From Nitratireductor aquimarinus (lineage in GTDB: Bacteria; Pseudomonadota; Alphaproteobacteria; Rhizobiales; Rhizobiaceae): a stretch of DNA of 64,000 nucleotides. This document shows positions 51,965-60,400 of the stretch, one piece after another. The notes under the pieces are model-generated. The model saw only the letters and a program-made list of their open reading frames with translations. It did no database searches and was not told where the DNA came from. The stretch is from contig NZ_CP177239.1 in assembly GCF_046773475.1 (NCBI RefSeq), forward strand, positions 2,046,001 through 2,110,000. The letters are read 5' to 3'. The position numbers and the translations under genes are program-made. Position 1 is the first letter of the stretch, and the number at the start of each line of letters is the position of its first letter.

Positions 51965-52612
51965 ATGGATTTCTCCCTGATGGTGCGCGTCTTCCCGTTC
52001 TTTCTGGAAGCCGCACTGGTCACCGTTCAGATTTCCGCGCTGGCGCTCGTTCTCGGCCTTGCCGCCGGTTCGCTTGCCGCCGCCGCCAAACTGTCGCGCT
52101 CGCGCATCATTCGCACGATCGGCACGGTCTATGTCAGCATCTTTCGCGGCACGCCCTGCCTGATCCAGCTCTTCATTCTCTATTTCGGCGGTCCGCAGAT
52201 CGGCATTCATCTCGACGCCTTTGCCGCCGGCGTCATCGGTCTTGGCCTCAACATCGGCGCCTATATGGCTGAATCGATCCGTGGCGCGATCCTCTCCGTG
52301 GACAAGGGCCAGACGGAAGCCGCACGCACCATCGGCTTCGGCCGGGCGCAGACCATGCGCAAGGTGGTGCTGCCGCAGGCCGCCCGTCTGATGATCCGCC
52401 CGCTCGGCGTCAACACGGTCGCGCTGGTGAAGGGCTCCGCCCTGGTCTCGACCATCTCCGTGGTGGAACTCACCTATACCGCACAGCGCTTCATCGGCTC
52501 CACCTACAAGCCGTTCGAGATCTTCGGCGTCGCCGCCCTTCTCTACATGATCATCGTCTATGCCGTTGCGCGTGTCGTCGACCTGCTCGACCGCCGCTAC
52601 GCGCTGAGCTGA
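51965..52612 (+). CDS. polar amino-acid ABC permease 1 (HisM/GlnP type)
   Basis: Inner-membrane permease of 215 residues with about five helices. FRGTPCLIQLFILYFGGPQIG near 60-80 is the family signature; the EAA loop EAARTIGFGRAQTMRKVVLPQAARL near 118-142 contacts the ATPase. It forms a heterodimer with the next gene product, 11 bp away. Confidence 0.92.
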   Translation: MDFSLMVRVFPFFLEAALVTVQISALALVLGLAAGSLAAAAKLSRSRIIRTIGTVYVSIFRGTPCLIQLFILYFGGPQIGIHLDAFAAGVIGLGLNIGAYMAESIRGAILSVDKGQTEAARTIGFGRAQTMRKVVLPQAARLMIRPLGVNTVALVKGSALVSTISVVELTYTAQRFIGSTYKPFEIFGVAALLYMIIVYAVARVVDLLDRRYALS

Positions 52613-52623
52613 GGGAGCGACCC

Positions 52624-53283
52624 ATGCAAGGTTTGGATTTCAGCGTCGTCACTCCCTATCTCGGCCTCCTGTGGATGGGTGTCTGGTGGACCATCGTTCT
52701 CACCGTCACATCGTCCATACTGAGCTTCTTCAGCGGCATTCTGTTTGCCGTTGCCGTGCTCTACGCCCCGGCGGTCATCGCCTATCCCGTGCGCTTCTTC
52801 ATGTGGCTGTTCATGGGCACGCCGCTGCTCCTGCAGCTCTTCCTGATCTATTTCGGCCTCGTGCAGATCGGCATCGACATTCCCGCACTTGGCGCAGGCA
52901 TTATCGGTCTTGGCCTGCACTTCGCCGTCTACAACGCCGACATTCTGCGCGCCGGCATCACCGCCGTCGATCCGGGGCAGTCCGAGGGCGCACGCAGCAT
53001 CGGCTTCGGCCGCTGGCAGACGCTGCGCTATGTCGTCATCCCGCAGGCCGTGCGCAACACCGCGCCGCCCATCGGCAACAACATGATCGCCCTCTTGAAG
53101 GAATCCTCGCTGGTCTCGGTCATCGGCATCGCCGAACTGGTCCACGCCGCCCAGCTCGCCATCAGCGAAACCTTCCGTCCGTTCGAATTCTACATCACGG
53201 CCGCCGCGCTCTACTACATCCTGAACCTCGTTCTGGAAGCGGGCCTGCGGCAGGTCGAAAAGAAAGTGGAGGTCTCTCGATGA
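52624..53283 (+). CDS. polar amino-acid ABC permease 2 (HisQ/GlnP type)
   Basis: Inner-membrane permease of 219 residues. FMGTPLLLQLFLIYFGLVQIG near 63-83 and EGARSIGFGRWQTLRYVVIPQAVRN near 121-145 mirror the first permease. It overlaps the ATPase start by four bases (ATGA). Confidence 0.92.
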   Translation: MQGLDFSVVTPYLGLLWMGVWWTIVLTVTSSILSFFSGILFAVAVLYAPAVIAYPVRFFMWLFMGTPLLLQLFLIYFGLVQIGIDIPALGAGIIGLGLHFAVYNADILRAGITAVDPGQSEGARSIGFGRWQTLRYVVIPQAVRNTAPPIGNNMIALLKESSLVSVIGIAELVHAAQLAISETFRPFEFYITAAALYYILNLVLEAGLRQVEKKVEVSR

Positions 53284-54044
53284 GCACCCGCAACCCCATG
53301 GTCGAGGTCAAGGACGCCCGCAAGGCCTATGGCTCCTTCGAGGTTCTGAAAGGCATCGACCTTTCCGTCGAGCGCGGCCAGATCGTCGCCATCATCGGCC
53401 CCAGCGGCTCCGGCAAGAGCACGCTCCTGCGTTCCATCAACCACCTTGAAACGCTCAATGGCGGCGAGGTCTGGCTCGATGGTATTCAGGTCAACCAGCC
53501 GCTCACCGGACGCGCCTTCGAGCGCCACATCAATGCGGTGCGCCAGCAGATGGGCATGGTGTTCCAGCACTTCAACCTGTTCCCGCACCTCACCGTGCAC
53601 GACAACATCGCCATGGGTCCGATCATCCTCAAGGGGATGAGCAAGGCCGCAGCGCGCGAACTCACGCTGGAGCTTCTTTCCAAGGTCGGCCTCGCCGACA
53701 AGATCGACGCCTATCCTTCCCGCCTGTCGGGCGGCCAGAAGCAGCGCGTGGCCATCGCCCGCGCGCTGGCCATGCAGCCCAAGGTGATGCTCTTCGATGA
53801 AGCCACCTCCGCGCTCGATCCCGAGCTGGTCGACGAGGTGAACATGGTGATGAAGCAGCTCGCCGCCGAGCACATGACCATGCTGATCGTCACCCATGAA
53901 ATGCGCTTTGCCGGCGAGGTCGCCGACCGCGTCCTGTTCATGGATGGCGGCGTCGTGGTGGAGGAAGGCCCGCCCGGCGAGATTTTCACCGCTCCCAAGC
54001 AGGAGCGCACCCGCTCCTTCCTCAAGAAGTATCTTGCCGCCTGA
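53280..54044 (+). CDS. polar amino-acid ABC transporter ATPase (GlnQ/HisP type)
   Basis: ATPase of 254 residues. Walker A GPSGSGKST near 42, Q-loop GMVFQHFNLFPHLTV, signature LSGGQKQRVAIARAL near 148, Walker B VMLFDEATSALDP near 170 and switch His in VTHEMRFA. Start fixed by the ATGA overlap with the permease stop; a longer in-frame reading into the permease gene is rejected. It completes the importer and is followed five bases later by the hydrolase gene. Confidence 0.94.
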   Translation: MSTRNPMVEVKDARKAYGSFEVLKGIDLSVERGQIVAIIGPSGSGKSTLLRSINHLETLNGGEVWLDGIQVNQPLTGRAFERHINAVRQQMGMVFQHFNLFPHLTVHDNIAMGPIILKGMSKAAARELTLELLSKVGLADKIDAYPSRLSGGQKQRVAIARALAMQPKVMLFDEATSALDPELVDEVNMVMKQLAAEHMTMLIVTHEMRFAGEVADRVLFMDGGVVVEEGPPGEIFTAPKQERTRSFLKKYLAA

Positions 54045-54048
54045 GACC

Positions 54049-55707
54049 ATGCATATCATCGAAACCGAATTCCCCGATTTCGGGCTGACGCCGGAGCAAC
54101 GCCGCGAGGCGGTTCTGGGCCACTATTACGAAATTCCCGGCATGGACGGCGCACGCGGCGAAATCTGGTGCTACACCGACGCCTATGCCTATCCGCCCGG
54201 CGCGACGGTCAATCTGCATGTCAGCGCGACCGCTTCCCGATACCGGCTGGAGATCGTGCGCGACGGCGCGACCGAAACCCCTGTCCTGTCGCAGGACGGC
54301 CTTGCCGCCGCCTGGCAGGACACGCCCGACCAGTGCTCCGTCATTGGTTGCGGCTGGTCCGTCTCCCACGCGTTCCGCATCGGTGAGGACTGGCCGTCCG
54401 GCGCGTATCGCATCACGCTGACGGCAGAGGGCCGCGACGGCAACCCCATCACCTGCCACCATGTGTTCATCGTGCGCCCGCTTGCCGGTCGCAAGCCCGG
54501 CCGCGTTCTGCAGGTCGCCGCCACCGGCACCTGGACGGCCTACAACACCTGGGGCGGCTCCAACCACTATCAGGGCATCACCGGCCCCGGACGCAACCAG
54601 TATGCGCCCATGGTCAGCACCGAGCGCCCGTTCTGCCGTGGCTTCGCAGTTCTGCCGGAGAGTGCGCCACGCGTGCCGCTGGAGATCTACACCCCGCCGG
54701 CTGCACCCCCGCGCTATCCGCACATGGAATGGGCCTATGCCAATGGCTATTCCAAGAAATACGCCTCCGCCGGCTGGGCGAGCTATGACAGCCATTTCTT
54801 CCGCTGGGCGGAACGCGCCGGCTACGCGGTCGATCTGGCGAGCCAGCACGAGCTGCACTTCACGCCGGAAATCCTCGACGGCTATGACTGCGTGGTCTTC
54901 GTCGGCCATGACGAATACTGGACATGGGAAATGCGCGACGCTGTCGACAACTATGTCGAGAATGGCGGCAGGGCGGCCCGTTTCGCCGGCAACTTCATGT
55001 GGCAGACGCGGTTTGAAGACGATGGCAAAAAGCAGGTCTGCTACAAATACCGCGCCCGCGCGGAAGACCCGGTCTACCAGTCGGAAGACCCGGTCTACCA
55101 GTCGGAAGACAGGCGCCGCACCTCCGGCTGCTGGGAAGCTGAAGAGACCGGACGGCCAGCCGCAGGGACATTCGGCCTCAACGCCCTGCGCGGCCTTTAT
55201 GTGGGCTGGGGCGGCTGCGCGCCGCGCGGCGTGCGCGGGTTCCCCGTCTACCGGCCCGAGCACTGGGCCTTCGCCGGAACCGGCATCTATTACGGCGACC
55301 TTCTGGGCGCGGATGGTCACGCCTTCGGCTATGAAGTGGACGGGCTCGACTATGTGATCCGTGGCGGTCTGCCGGAACCAACGGAGGATTCCGGTGCGCC
55401 CGAAGGGCTCGAAATTCTGGCGCTCGGCATGTCCTCCCTCAAGGAGGAGAGCGCCGACATTCCCGCCGACGACCAGTTTCTCTCCGACGCCGACGCAAAA
55501 TTCGTCGCCGAAACGCTGGTCGGCAACCAGTCCGACGAGTCCGTGAACCGCATCAAGCGCGGCTCGGGCATGATCGTCAATTTCCCGCGCGGCCGTGGCG
55601 AGGTGTTCCACGCCGGAAGCTGCGAATGGGTGGCCGCGCTGAAACGCGGTGACGCGATGGTCGAACGCGTCACATCGAATGTCCTCGACCGTTACCTCTC
55701 CCGCTGA
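54049..55707 (+). CDS. N,N-dimethylformamidase large-subunit-like hydrolase
   Basis: Protein of 552 residues. The middle carries GRVLQVAATGTWTAYNTWGGSNHY near 151-174 and VFVGHDEYWTWEMRDAVDNYVENGGRAA near 284-311, the conserved core of the dimethylformamidase large subunit, whose tyrosines bind iron. The family cleaves small amides. It is shorter than the roughly 760 residues I recall for true DMFase, and no small-subunit gene is seen. It starts four bases after the ATPase stop, so an imported amide is the likely substrate. An in-frame repeat of seven residues lies near 338-351. Confidence 0.82.
   Translation: MHIIETEFPDFGLTPEQRREAVLGHYYEIPGMDGARGEIWCYTDAYAYPPGATVNLHVSATASRYRLEIVRDGATETPVLSQDGLAAAWQDTPDQCSVIGCGWSVSHAFRIGEDWPSGAYRITLTAEGRDGNPITCHHVFIVRPLAGRKPGRVLQVAATGTWTAYNTWGGSNHYQGITGPGRNQYAPMVSTERPFCRGFAVLPESAPRVPLEIYTPPAAPPRYPHMEWAYANGYSKKYASAGWASYDSHFFRWAERAGYAVDLASQHELHFTPEILDGYDCVVFVGHDEYWTWEMRDAVDNYVENGGRAARFAGNFMWQTRFEDDGKKQVCYKYRARAEDPVYQSEDPVYQSEDRRRTSGCWEAEETGRPAAGTFGLNALRGLYVGWGGCAPRGVRGFPVYRPEHWAFAGTGIYYGDLLGADGHAFGYEVDGLDYVIRGGLPEPTEDSGAPEGLEILALGMSSLKEESADIPADDQFLSDADAKFVAETLVGNQSDESVNRIKRGSGMIVNFPRGRGEVFHAGSCEWVAALKRGDAMVERVTSNVLDRYLSR
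55062..55103 (+). repeat. 21-bp tandem duplication within the DMFase-like gene
   Basis: Two identical 21-bp units (55062-55082, 55083-55103), each starting GGAAGACCCGG, followed by a partial third copy of seven bases. The protein gains an exact repeat of EDPVYQS. The length keeps frame; it looks like a recent slippage event in a surface loop. Confidence 0.85.
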
Positions 55708-55719
55708 GCGAGACACGCC

Positions 55720-57084
55720 ATGCAGAATGAAACTTCGACACAACGCCCCCCGTCTCACCTCTTCTACCAGTCGCGCCTGCGTCGGCCGCTGGTGGACCGC
55801 GCCGAGGGCATCTATCTGTGGGATCAGGAAGGCCGCCGGATGATCGACGGGTCGAGCGGCGCAATGGTCGTCAATATCGGCCACGGCAACCGCAACGTGC
55901 TCGACGCGATGAAGCGCCAGATGGACCGCGTGACCTTCGCCTATCGCCTGCATTTCGAGAACGAGCCGGCGGAAGACCTGGCCCGTATGGCGGCGGAGCG
56001 CCTGCCGGAAGACATGGACCGCATCTTCTTCGTTTCCGGTGGTTCCGAAGCGGTGGAATCCTGCATCAAGCTTGCCCGCCAGTGGGCGCTGGCCGTGGGC
56101 CAGAGCGAACGCTGGAAAGTGATCTCGCGCTTCCCCTCCTATCATGGCGGAACGCTGGGCGCGCTTGGCGTGACCGGCTATGCGGCGCTCAGCGACCCGT
56201 TCTCGCCGATGATGCGCGAGATGCCGAAAATCCCGGCTCCCACCGCCTATCTCGACCGCGACAATCTCACGATGGAGCAGCGCGGCATCAAATATGCCGA
56301 CATGCTGGAAGAGAAGATTCTGGCCGAAGGCCCTGAAAGCGTGCTCGCCTTCATCATGGAGCCCATCGGCGGCGCTTCCACCGGCGCGCTGGTTGCGCCC
56401 GACAGCTATTTCCCGCGCATCCGCGAGATCTGCGACCGCTACGGCATTCTCCTCATCCATGACGAGGTGATGAGCGGCGTGGGGCGCACGGGCAAATTCC
56501 TCGGCGGCGACCACTGGAACTGCAAGCCGGACCTGATCGCGCTCTCCAAGGGCTTTGCCTCCGGCTATTGTCCACTTGGCGCAATGGCCGCTCCCTCGCG
56601 CCTCGTGAAGCCCGTTCTCGATGCCGGCGGTTTCCAGCACGGTTTCACCTATGCGGGCAATCCGCTCGCCTGTGCGGCCGGTGTCGCGGTGCTCAACGAG
56701 ATCGACCGTCTCGGCCTGATCGACAATGCAGCCCGGATGGGCGAGGTGCTGAAGGGCGAGCTTGAACGCCTCTCCGAGCGCTTCCCCTTCATTGGCGATG
56801 TGCGCGGCAAGGGGCTTCTGCTCGCTGCCGAATTCGTCTCCGACCGGGAAACGATGAAGCCCCTGCCCAAGGAGCTCAACGCGCATCAGCGCATGGTCGA
56901 CATGGCCTATGAGCGCGGGCTCATCATCTATTCCAGGCGCACCCGCGGCGGGGTCGAGGGCGATCACTTCCTCGTCTGCCCGCCCATGATCGTCACACGC
57001 GAAGAAATCGGGTCCATCACGGCCATTCTGGGCGACACGCTCGAGGCACTGGCCGCCGAACTCGATCTTCCCGTCAACCGCTGA
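55720..57084 (+). CDS. class III PLP-dependent aminotransferase
   Basis: Enzyme of 454 residues. GGSEAVESCIKLARQ near 106-120 binds the cofactor phosphate, Asp in LLIHDEVMSGVGRTGKF near 248 pairs with the pyridine nitrogen, and the PLP lysine is in LIALSKGFASGYCPLGA near 274. The class acts on omega-, beta- or polyamine-type amino groups with pyruvate or 2-oxoglutarate. Here it may turn a beta-amino acid into the beta-keto acid needed by the next enzyme, encoded eight bases downstream. Confidence 0.9.
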   Translation: MQNETSTQRPPSHLFYQSRLRRPLVDRAEGIYLWDQEGRRMIDGSSGAMVVNIGHGNRNVLDAMKRQMDRVTFAYRLHFENEPAEDLARMAAERLPEDMDRIFFVSGGSEAVESCIKLARQWALAVGQSERWKVISRFPSYHGGTLGALGVTGYAALSDPFSPMMREMPKIPAPTAYLDRDNLTMEQRGIKYADMLEEKILAEGPESVLAFIMEPIGGASTGALVAPDSYFPRIREICDRYGILLIHDEVMSGVGRTGKFLGGDHWNCKPDLIALSKGFASGYCPLGAMAAPSRLVKPVLDAGGFQHGFTYAGNPLACAAGVAVLNEIDRLGLIDNAARMGEVLKGELERLSERFPFIGDVRGKGLLLAAEFVSDRETMKPLPKELNAHQRMVDMAYERGLIIYSRRTRGGVEGDHFLVCPPMIVTREEIGSITAILGDTLEALAAELDLPVNR

Positions 57085-57092
57085 GCTGCACC

Positions 57093-58061
57093 ATGACCAA
57101 AGACACAAAGACCGATGGCATGAAGAAAAAGCCGAACCGCAAGGTCGTCGTGACCTGCGCGGTCACCGGCTCCGTGCACACGCCCTCCATGTCACCTCAC
57201 CTGCCGATCACGCCTGACCAGATCGCCTCCGAGGCCATCGCGGCGGCAGAGGCCGGCGCGTCGATCCTGCATCTGCATGCCCGCGATCCCGAGGATGGCC
57301 GTCCCTCCGCTGATCCGGCGCTGTTCATGCAGTTTCTCCCGCGCATCAAGCAGTCAACCGATGCGGTGGTGAACATCTCCACCGGCGGCTCCTCGCTGAT
57401 GAAGCTGGAAGACCGCATCGCCGCAGCCCTGCGCGCCGAGCCCGAAATGTGCTCGCTCAACATGGGCTCGATGAATTTCGGCCTCTTTCCGGCGCTGGAA
57501 AAGAAGACCGACTGGCAGCACGAATGGGAGCCGCAGCTTCTTGAGGCAACGCGCAGCTCCATCTTCCAGAACACTTTCGCCGACATGGAGAACATCCTGA
57601 CCCGGCTCGGACAGGGCTGCGGCACGCGGTTCGAGTTCGAGTGCTACGATGTCGGCCACCTCTATTCGCTTGCCTATTTCCGCGATCGCGGCCTGGTCTC
57701 CGGTCACCTCTTCATCCAGTTCGTATTCGGCGTGCTGGGCGGCATCGGCCCGGACCCGGAGAACCTCACGCATATGAAGCGCATTGCCGACAAGCTTTTC
57801 GGCGACGATTACAGCTTCTCGGTTCTGGCGGCCGGCCGGCACCAGATGCCGATGATCACCATGTCGGCGGCCATGGGCGGCAATGTGCGTGTCGGGCTGG
57901 AAGACAGCCTTTACAATGGACGCGGCGAACTGGCGCGCTCCAATGCGGACCAGGTAAAACGCATCCGAACCGTTCTGGAGGCCCTCTCGCTGGAGATCGC
58001 CTCTCCTGCCGAGGCGCGCGATCTGCTGGGCCTCAAGGGAGGCGACCGGGTCGCATTCTAG
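57093..58061 (+). CDS. beta-keto acid cleavage enzyme (BKACE, DUF849)
   Basis: Enzyme of 322 residues. The zinc ligands His60 and His62 lie in SILHLHARDPEDGRPS; the late AAGRHQMPM and GGNVRVGLEDSLY (third ligand Glu) are conserved family blocks. BKACE joins a beta-keto acid with acetyl-CoA to give acetoacetate and a new acyl-CoA, as for 3-keto-5-aminohexanoate or dehydrocarnitine. The TIM-barrel is complete. Its neighbours (aminotransferase, thioesterase) supply keto acid and remove acyl-CoA. The precise substrate is not known. Confidence 0.92.
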   Translation: MTKDTKTDGMKKKPNRKVVVTCAVTGSVHTPSMSPHLPITPDQIASEAIAAAEAGASILHLHARDPEDGRPSADPALFMQFLPRIKQSTDAVVNISTGGSSLMKLEDRIAAALRAEPEMCSLNMGSMNFGLFPALEKKTDWQHEWEPQLLEATRSSIFQNTFADMENILTRLGQGCGTRFEFECYDVGHLYSLAYFRDRGLVSGHLFIQFVFGVLGGIGPDPENLTHMKRIADKLFGDDYSFSVLAAGRHQMPMITMSAAMGGNVRVGLEDSLYNGRGELARSNADQVKRIRTVLEALSLEIASPAEARDLLGLKGGDRVAF

Positions 58062-58091
58062 AGCAAGTGAGAACGCCCCGGGGAAGATCCC

Positions 58092-58610
58092 ATGCCGAAC
58101 CACGCCGTTGCCGATACCGGCTTCTCGATCCGCCCCGCGACGGCGGATGACGCGCAGACCATCCACCGCGCCATCATGGATCTTGCCGCCTATCTGGGCG
58201 AGCAGGACCGCGCGGTCTCGCAGGTGGAGGATTTCCGCCGCTTCGGCTTCGGGCCGGACGCCGCCTTCTCCTGCCTGATCGCAGAGGCCGACGGGGCGTT
58301 TGCAGGCCTCAGCCTCTTCTTCCCCGTGTTCTCCACCTGGCTCGGCAAACCCGGCGTCTACGTGCAGGATCTCTACGTCTCGCCAGCGGCGCGCGGGCGC
58401 GGCGTGGGCGAGGCCCTGCTGGCCGCCACGGCGGCCTGGTCGCAGGCGCGCGGCGGAGCCTATCTGCGGCTTTCGGTCGATGCCGAAAACCGCAACGCAA
58501 AAGCATTCTACGCCCGGCTGGGCATTGGCTGGAACGAAAACGAGCACGCGCACGCCGCCTATGAGGCGACATTCGAGGCGCTGGCCAGCCGTCAGACAAG
58601 ACAGGAGTGA
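58092..58610 (+). CDS. GNAT-family N-acetyltransferase
   Basis: Protein of 172 residues. The acetyl-CoA site is seen at VYVQDLYVSPAARGRGVGEALL near 98-119 (R-G-R-G-V-G). SIRPATADDAQTI opens the fold. It resembles diamine/polyamine acetyltransferases of the SSAT type (LYV..FRGRGIG pattern), which would fit the acetylpolyamine amidohydrolase encoded two bases downstream. The acceptor is unproven. Confidence 0.85.
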   Translation: MPNHAVADTGFSIRPATADDAQTIHRAIMDLAAYLGEQDRAVSQVEDFRRFGFGPDAAFSCLIAEADGAFAGLSLFFPVFSTWLGKPGVYVQDLYVSPAARGRGVGEALLAATAAWSQARGGAYLRLSVDAENRNAKAFYARLGIGWNENEHAHAAYEATFEALASRQTRQE

Positions 58611-58612
58611 TG

Positions 58613-59632
58613 ATGAAAGCCTTCTACGCCGTAGAGCAGAAACAGCACAATCCGAAAGCCTTCCTCTCCAGCGGTGCGCCGCAGCCGAACCCGGAACAGC
58701 CCGAGCGGACCGAGCGTCTTCTTCTGGGCGCGAAGGCCGCCGGCTGCGCCATCGAGCGTCCCCGCGAGCACGGGCGCGGTCCCATCGCAGCCATCCACAC
58801 GCCGGAATATCTGGACTTTCTGGAGCACATCTACACGCGCTGGCAGCGCATCGAGGGCGCATCCGAAGAGGTGATCCCGAACATTCACCCGCTTGGCCGC
58901 AATGGCCGCTACCCGGCTTCTGCCGTGGGACAGGCCGGCTACCACATGGCCGACACCGCCTGCCCCATCTCGGCCGAGACCTGGGACAGCGCCTGCTGGA
59001 GCGCGTGGAGTGCTGTGGAAGCCGCCGAAGCCGTGATGAGCGGTGCGCCCGCCGCCTATGCGCTTTCGCGCCCGCCCGGCCACCACGCCTTTGCCGATGC
59101 CGCTGGCGGCTTCTGCTTCTTCAACAATTCGGCAATCGCCGCGCAGCATCTTCGCAAACAGGCTGCCCGCGTCGCCATTCTCGATGTCGACCTGCACCAC
59201 GGCAATGGCACGCAGGGCATTTTCTATGCCCGGCCCGACGTGCTCACCGTCTCCATCCATGCCGACCCCGTGCGCTTCTACCCCTTCTTCTGGGGACACG
59301 CCGACGAGCGTGGCGAAGGACCGGGCCTTGGCTACAATCTCAACCTGCCGCTGCCGCGCAAATCGGGTGATGAAGCCTTTCTGGAAGCGCTTCAGCCTGC
59401 CTTCCGCCGCATCCGCGCCTTTGCGCCGGACGCGCTGGTCGTGGCGCTCGGCCTTGATGCATTCGAGGGCGATCCCTTCGGCGGACTGTCCGTCAGCACG
59501 CCGGGCTTCGCCCGCATGGCGGAGGCGATCTCCAGCCTCGGCCTGCCGAGCGTGATCGTGCAGGAAGGCGGCTATCTGTGTGACGCGCTGTCAGACAATC
59601 TGACTTCGTTCCTCACGGGCTACGCCTCCTGA
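58613..59632 (+). CDS. acetylpolyamine amidohydrolase / class II histone deacetylase-like
   Basis: Zinc deacetylase of 339 residues. RPPGHHAFADAAGGFCFFNN near 148-167 carries the catalytic His pair; zinc ligands are Asp and His in ILDVDLHHGNGTQ near 188 and Asp in ALGLDAFEGDPFGG near 278. Members remove acetyl groups from acetylated polyamines or similar amines. I prefer ATG 58613, five bases after AGGAG. It ends the cluster at a strong hairpin. Confidence 0.9.
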   Translation: MKAFYAVEQKQHNPKAFLSSGAPQPNPEQPERTERLLLGAKAAGCAIERPREHGRGPIAAIHTPEYLDFLEHIYTRWQRIEGASEEVIPNIHPLGRNGRYPASAVGQAGYHMADTACPISAETWDSACWSAWSAVEAAEAVMSGAPAAYALSRPPGHHAFADAAGGFCFFNNSAIAAQHLRKQAARVAILDVDLHHGNGTQGIFYARPDVLTVSIHADPVRFYPFFWGHADERGEGPGLGYNLNLPLPRKSGDEAFLEALQPAFRRIRAFAPDALVVALGLDAFEGDPFGGLSVSTPGFARMAEAISSLGLPSVIVQEGGYLCDALSDNLTSFLTGYAS

Positions 59633-59643
59633 TCGCCTGATCG

Positions 59644-59679
59644 GGCGAGGCGGCGTTTCTCCAGAAACACTGCCTCGCC
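59644..59679. terminator. bidirectional terminator between convergent genes
   Basis: GGCGAGGC (59644-59651) pairs with GCCTCGCC (59672-59679), enclosing an inner stem GTTTC/GAAAC. It separates the plus-strand catabolic cluster from the minus-strand cutC gene. U-runs are weak. Confidence 0.55.
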
Positions 59680-59680
59680 T

Positions 59681-60400
59681 CTAAAGGCTTTCGAGCACCG
59701 TCTTCATCTGCCGGATTTTCTCCGCCGAGGTCCGGCGCGCGGTCTGCGGCGCAAAGCCGAATGCGGCGAGCCGCGCATCGGTGGGCACAGAGATTCCACA
59801 AGACGCATGAAACGCGCTTATGCCCGTCCGCTCGGAAATCGCGACGGCATTCTCGGGAGCGACACCGGACCCGACCATGATCTCGATGCGCTCGCCGGCA
59901 TGCGCCTGCATGTCTTTGAGTGCCGAGAGCCCGTCAATGGCCGTCAATGCGCCGCCTGACGTGAGAATTCTCTCAAAACCAAGCGCAATGGCCGTGTCGA
60001 TCGCCGCCAGCCGGTCTTCCACCGTGTCGATCACGCGGTGCAGGGTGCGCCCCATGCCCTCGCTGGCCGCGCAGAGCACCGAAAGCACGGCTTCGTCGAG
60101 AAGACCGTCATGGGTCGCCGCCCCCAGAACCACACCGGCAAGGCCCGCATCCCGCGCCGCCGCAATGTCATCCACCATCAGCGCAACCTCACGCTCGCCA
60201 AAGCAGAAATCGCCCTGGCGCGGCCGGATCATGGCATAGGCCGGCACGCCGCACCCTGCCGCCGCCCGCATCAGGCCAAGCGATGGCGTCAGCCCGCCAA
60301 GCGGCAGCGCCGAGCACAGCTCAATCCTGTCCGCCCCGCCTTCGACGCAGGTTTCCACGCCTTCAAGCGTGTCCACGCAAACCTCAAGCGTTGCCCGCAT
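59681..60400 (-). CDS. cutC: CutC family protein
   Basis: TIM-barrel protein of 239 residues from ATG 60400 (MRATLEVCVDTLEGVE). The block GGADRIELCSALPLGGLTPS near 21-40 and FHASCG near 207 are family marks. It was named for copper tolerance, but that role is doubted and its reaction is unknown. It overlaps the ROK kinase gene by 17 bases, so the two are coupled in one operon. The neighbours suggest a part in amino-sugar use. Confidence 0.88.
   Translation of the reverse strand: MRATLEVCVDTLEGVETCVEGGADRIELCSALPLGGLTPSLGLMRAAAGCGVPAYAMIRPRQGDFCFGEREVALMVDDIAAARDAGLAGVVLGAATHDGLLDEAVLSVLCAASEGMGRTLHRVIDTVEDRLAAIDTAIALGFERILTSGGALTAIDGLSALKDMQAHAGERIEIMVGSGVAPENAVAISERTGISAFHASCGISVPTDARLAAFGFAPQTARRTSAEKIRQMKTVLESL

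Noticed and set aside
54022..57108. A 1028-codon open frame on the minus strand, antisense to the DMFase-like and aminotransferase genes
   Set aside because: It is the usual by-product of high GC third positions in the real plus-strand genes; its protein is low-complexity, without family motifs, and it has no ribosome site.
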